The notes below the pieces were generated by a model. The model did not search any database. It saw only the letters and a program-made list of their open reading frames with translations, and was not told where the DNA came from. The translations under genes and the position numbers were made by a program. From Paramuribaculum sp. (GTDB taxonomy: Bacteria; Bacteroidota; Bacteroidia; Bacteroidales; Muribaculaceae): a stretch of DNA of 6,664 nt. The number at the start of each line of letters is the position of its first letter. Within the stretch, counting starts at the first letter, position 1. Location of the stretch: the NCBI GenBank assembly GCA_029051835.1, contig JAIDKJ010000234.1:1-6664 (forward strand), in the 5' to 3' direction. Below are positions 6,342 to 6,664 of the stretch, piece after piece.

Positions 6342-6381
6342 GCGTACCTGACACTCCCCGCTCGTGGGGAGGCAGGTACGC
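6342..6381 (-). terminator. Hairpin, probable terminator of the Bax inhibitor-1-like gene
   Basis: Arms gcgtacctg (6342-6350) and caggtacgc (6373-6381) form a perfect 9-bp stem. An inner 6-bp stem, ctcccc (6354-6359) with ggggag (6366-6371), carries a 6-nt loop, with a small asymmetric bulge between the stems. It lies 34 nt past the stop at 6416. On the minus strand it is followed by TGCTTTTG, a short U-tract, so termination may be moderate; the near symmetry could also serve another role. Confidence 0.6.
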
Positions 6382-6415
6382 CGCCGTTGTCATTTATAGC
6401 TTGGCTGTGTCGCGG

Positions 6416-6664
6416 TCAGTCGCGGCTGTTGCCGAAGAAGCGGAGCAGGTAGAGGAAGAGGTTGATGAAGTCGAGGTAGAGGCTCAGCGCGCCGAGGGTG
6501 GCGAGCTTGCCGGCGGCCTCGAAGGGAGCTTCTGCGGCCCACTGTTTGATCTTCTGGGTGTCCCATGCGGTGAGGCCCACGAAGATGAGCACTCCGAGGC
6601 CGGAGATGATCCAGTCGAAGGTGGAGTTGGCCCAGAAGATGTTGATGACCGTGCAGATGATAAG
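6416..6664 (-). CDS. Bax inhibitor-1/YccA-type membrane protein, C-terminal part
   Basis: Reading the minus strand from the window edge gives 82 residues to a TGA at 6416-6418; the N-terminus lies outside. The fragment shows two hydrophobic helices: WIISGLGVLIFVGLTAWD and, near the end, LATLGALSLYLDFINLFLYLL. Between them is the amphipathic TQKIKQW segment. The pattern GLTAWDTQKIK followed by GALSLYLDFINLFLYLLRFFG is the characteristic C-terminus of bacterial Bax inhibitor-1 (UPF0005/YccA/YbhL) proteins, seven-helix inner-membrane proteins linked to calcium or proton leak and stress, with no settled bacterial role. It is GC-rich like the outer-membrane and nucleotidyltransferase genes. A hairpin at 6342-6381 probably ends its transcript, so it is not in one operon with the regulator downstream. 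Confidence 0.9.
   Translation of the reverse strand, partial: LIICTVINIFWANSTFDWIISGLGVLIFVGLTAWDTQKIKQWAAEAPFEAAGKLATLGALSLYLDFINLFLYLLRFFGNSRD

Noticed and set aside
6267..6452. Plus-strand 61-codon frame
   Set aside because: It covers the promoter, the hairpin and the end of the Bax inhibitor-1-like gene; there is no support for it as coding.

Overview
This window looks like a chromosomal segment of a Bacteroidales bacterium, probably of the Muribaculaceae or a related gut family. The evidence is an outer-membrane plug/beta-barrel protein, a lipoprotein-type TPR regulator, a DUF3244-like secreted protein, a 'GG-Bacteroidales' type RiPP leader, and a promoter matching the Bacteroidetes TTTG / TAnnTTTG consensus. 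The family-level assignment is inference. All seven recognisable genes lie on the minus strand, so the transcriptional order runs from the high coordinates to the low ones.

From the right end: (1) the C-terminal 82 residues of a Bax inhibitor-1/YccA-type membrane protein (6416-6664), followed by a hairpin (6342-6381). (2) A 575-residue TPR regulator (4522-6249) with a lipobox, periplasmic repeats, a central membrane helix, a coiled coil and a C-terminal helix-turn-helix. It has a near-perfect Bacteroidetes promoter in front and a 20-bp-stem terminator (4445-4507) behind. Its base composition changes abruptly near 5785. (3) A compact four-gene set behind a TATTTTTG -7 element: a secreted DUF3244-like protein (4012-4389), a short acylneuraminate-cytidylyltransferase-like protein (3284-3961), a Cys-rich 100-residue precursor peptide (2945-3247), and a radical SAM/SPASM peptide maturase (1617-2924). 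Gaps inside the set are 50, 36 and 20 nt and I see no internal promoter, so co-transcription is likely. (4) A 245-nt gap, then an outer-membrane plug/barrel protein (16-1371) that ends at an amber codon after 451 residues, well short of the usual length of such proteins.

The most interesting unit is the precursor plus radical SAM/SPASM pair. It is very probably a RiPP (ribosomally made, post-translationally modified peptide) system with a double-glycine leader and a 71-residue core holding nine cysteines. No exporter or C39-type leader peptidase lies in the window. The nucleotidyltransferase and the secreted DUF3244-like protein upstream are unusual companions, and whether they take part in the same pathway is open.
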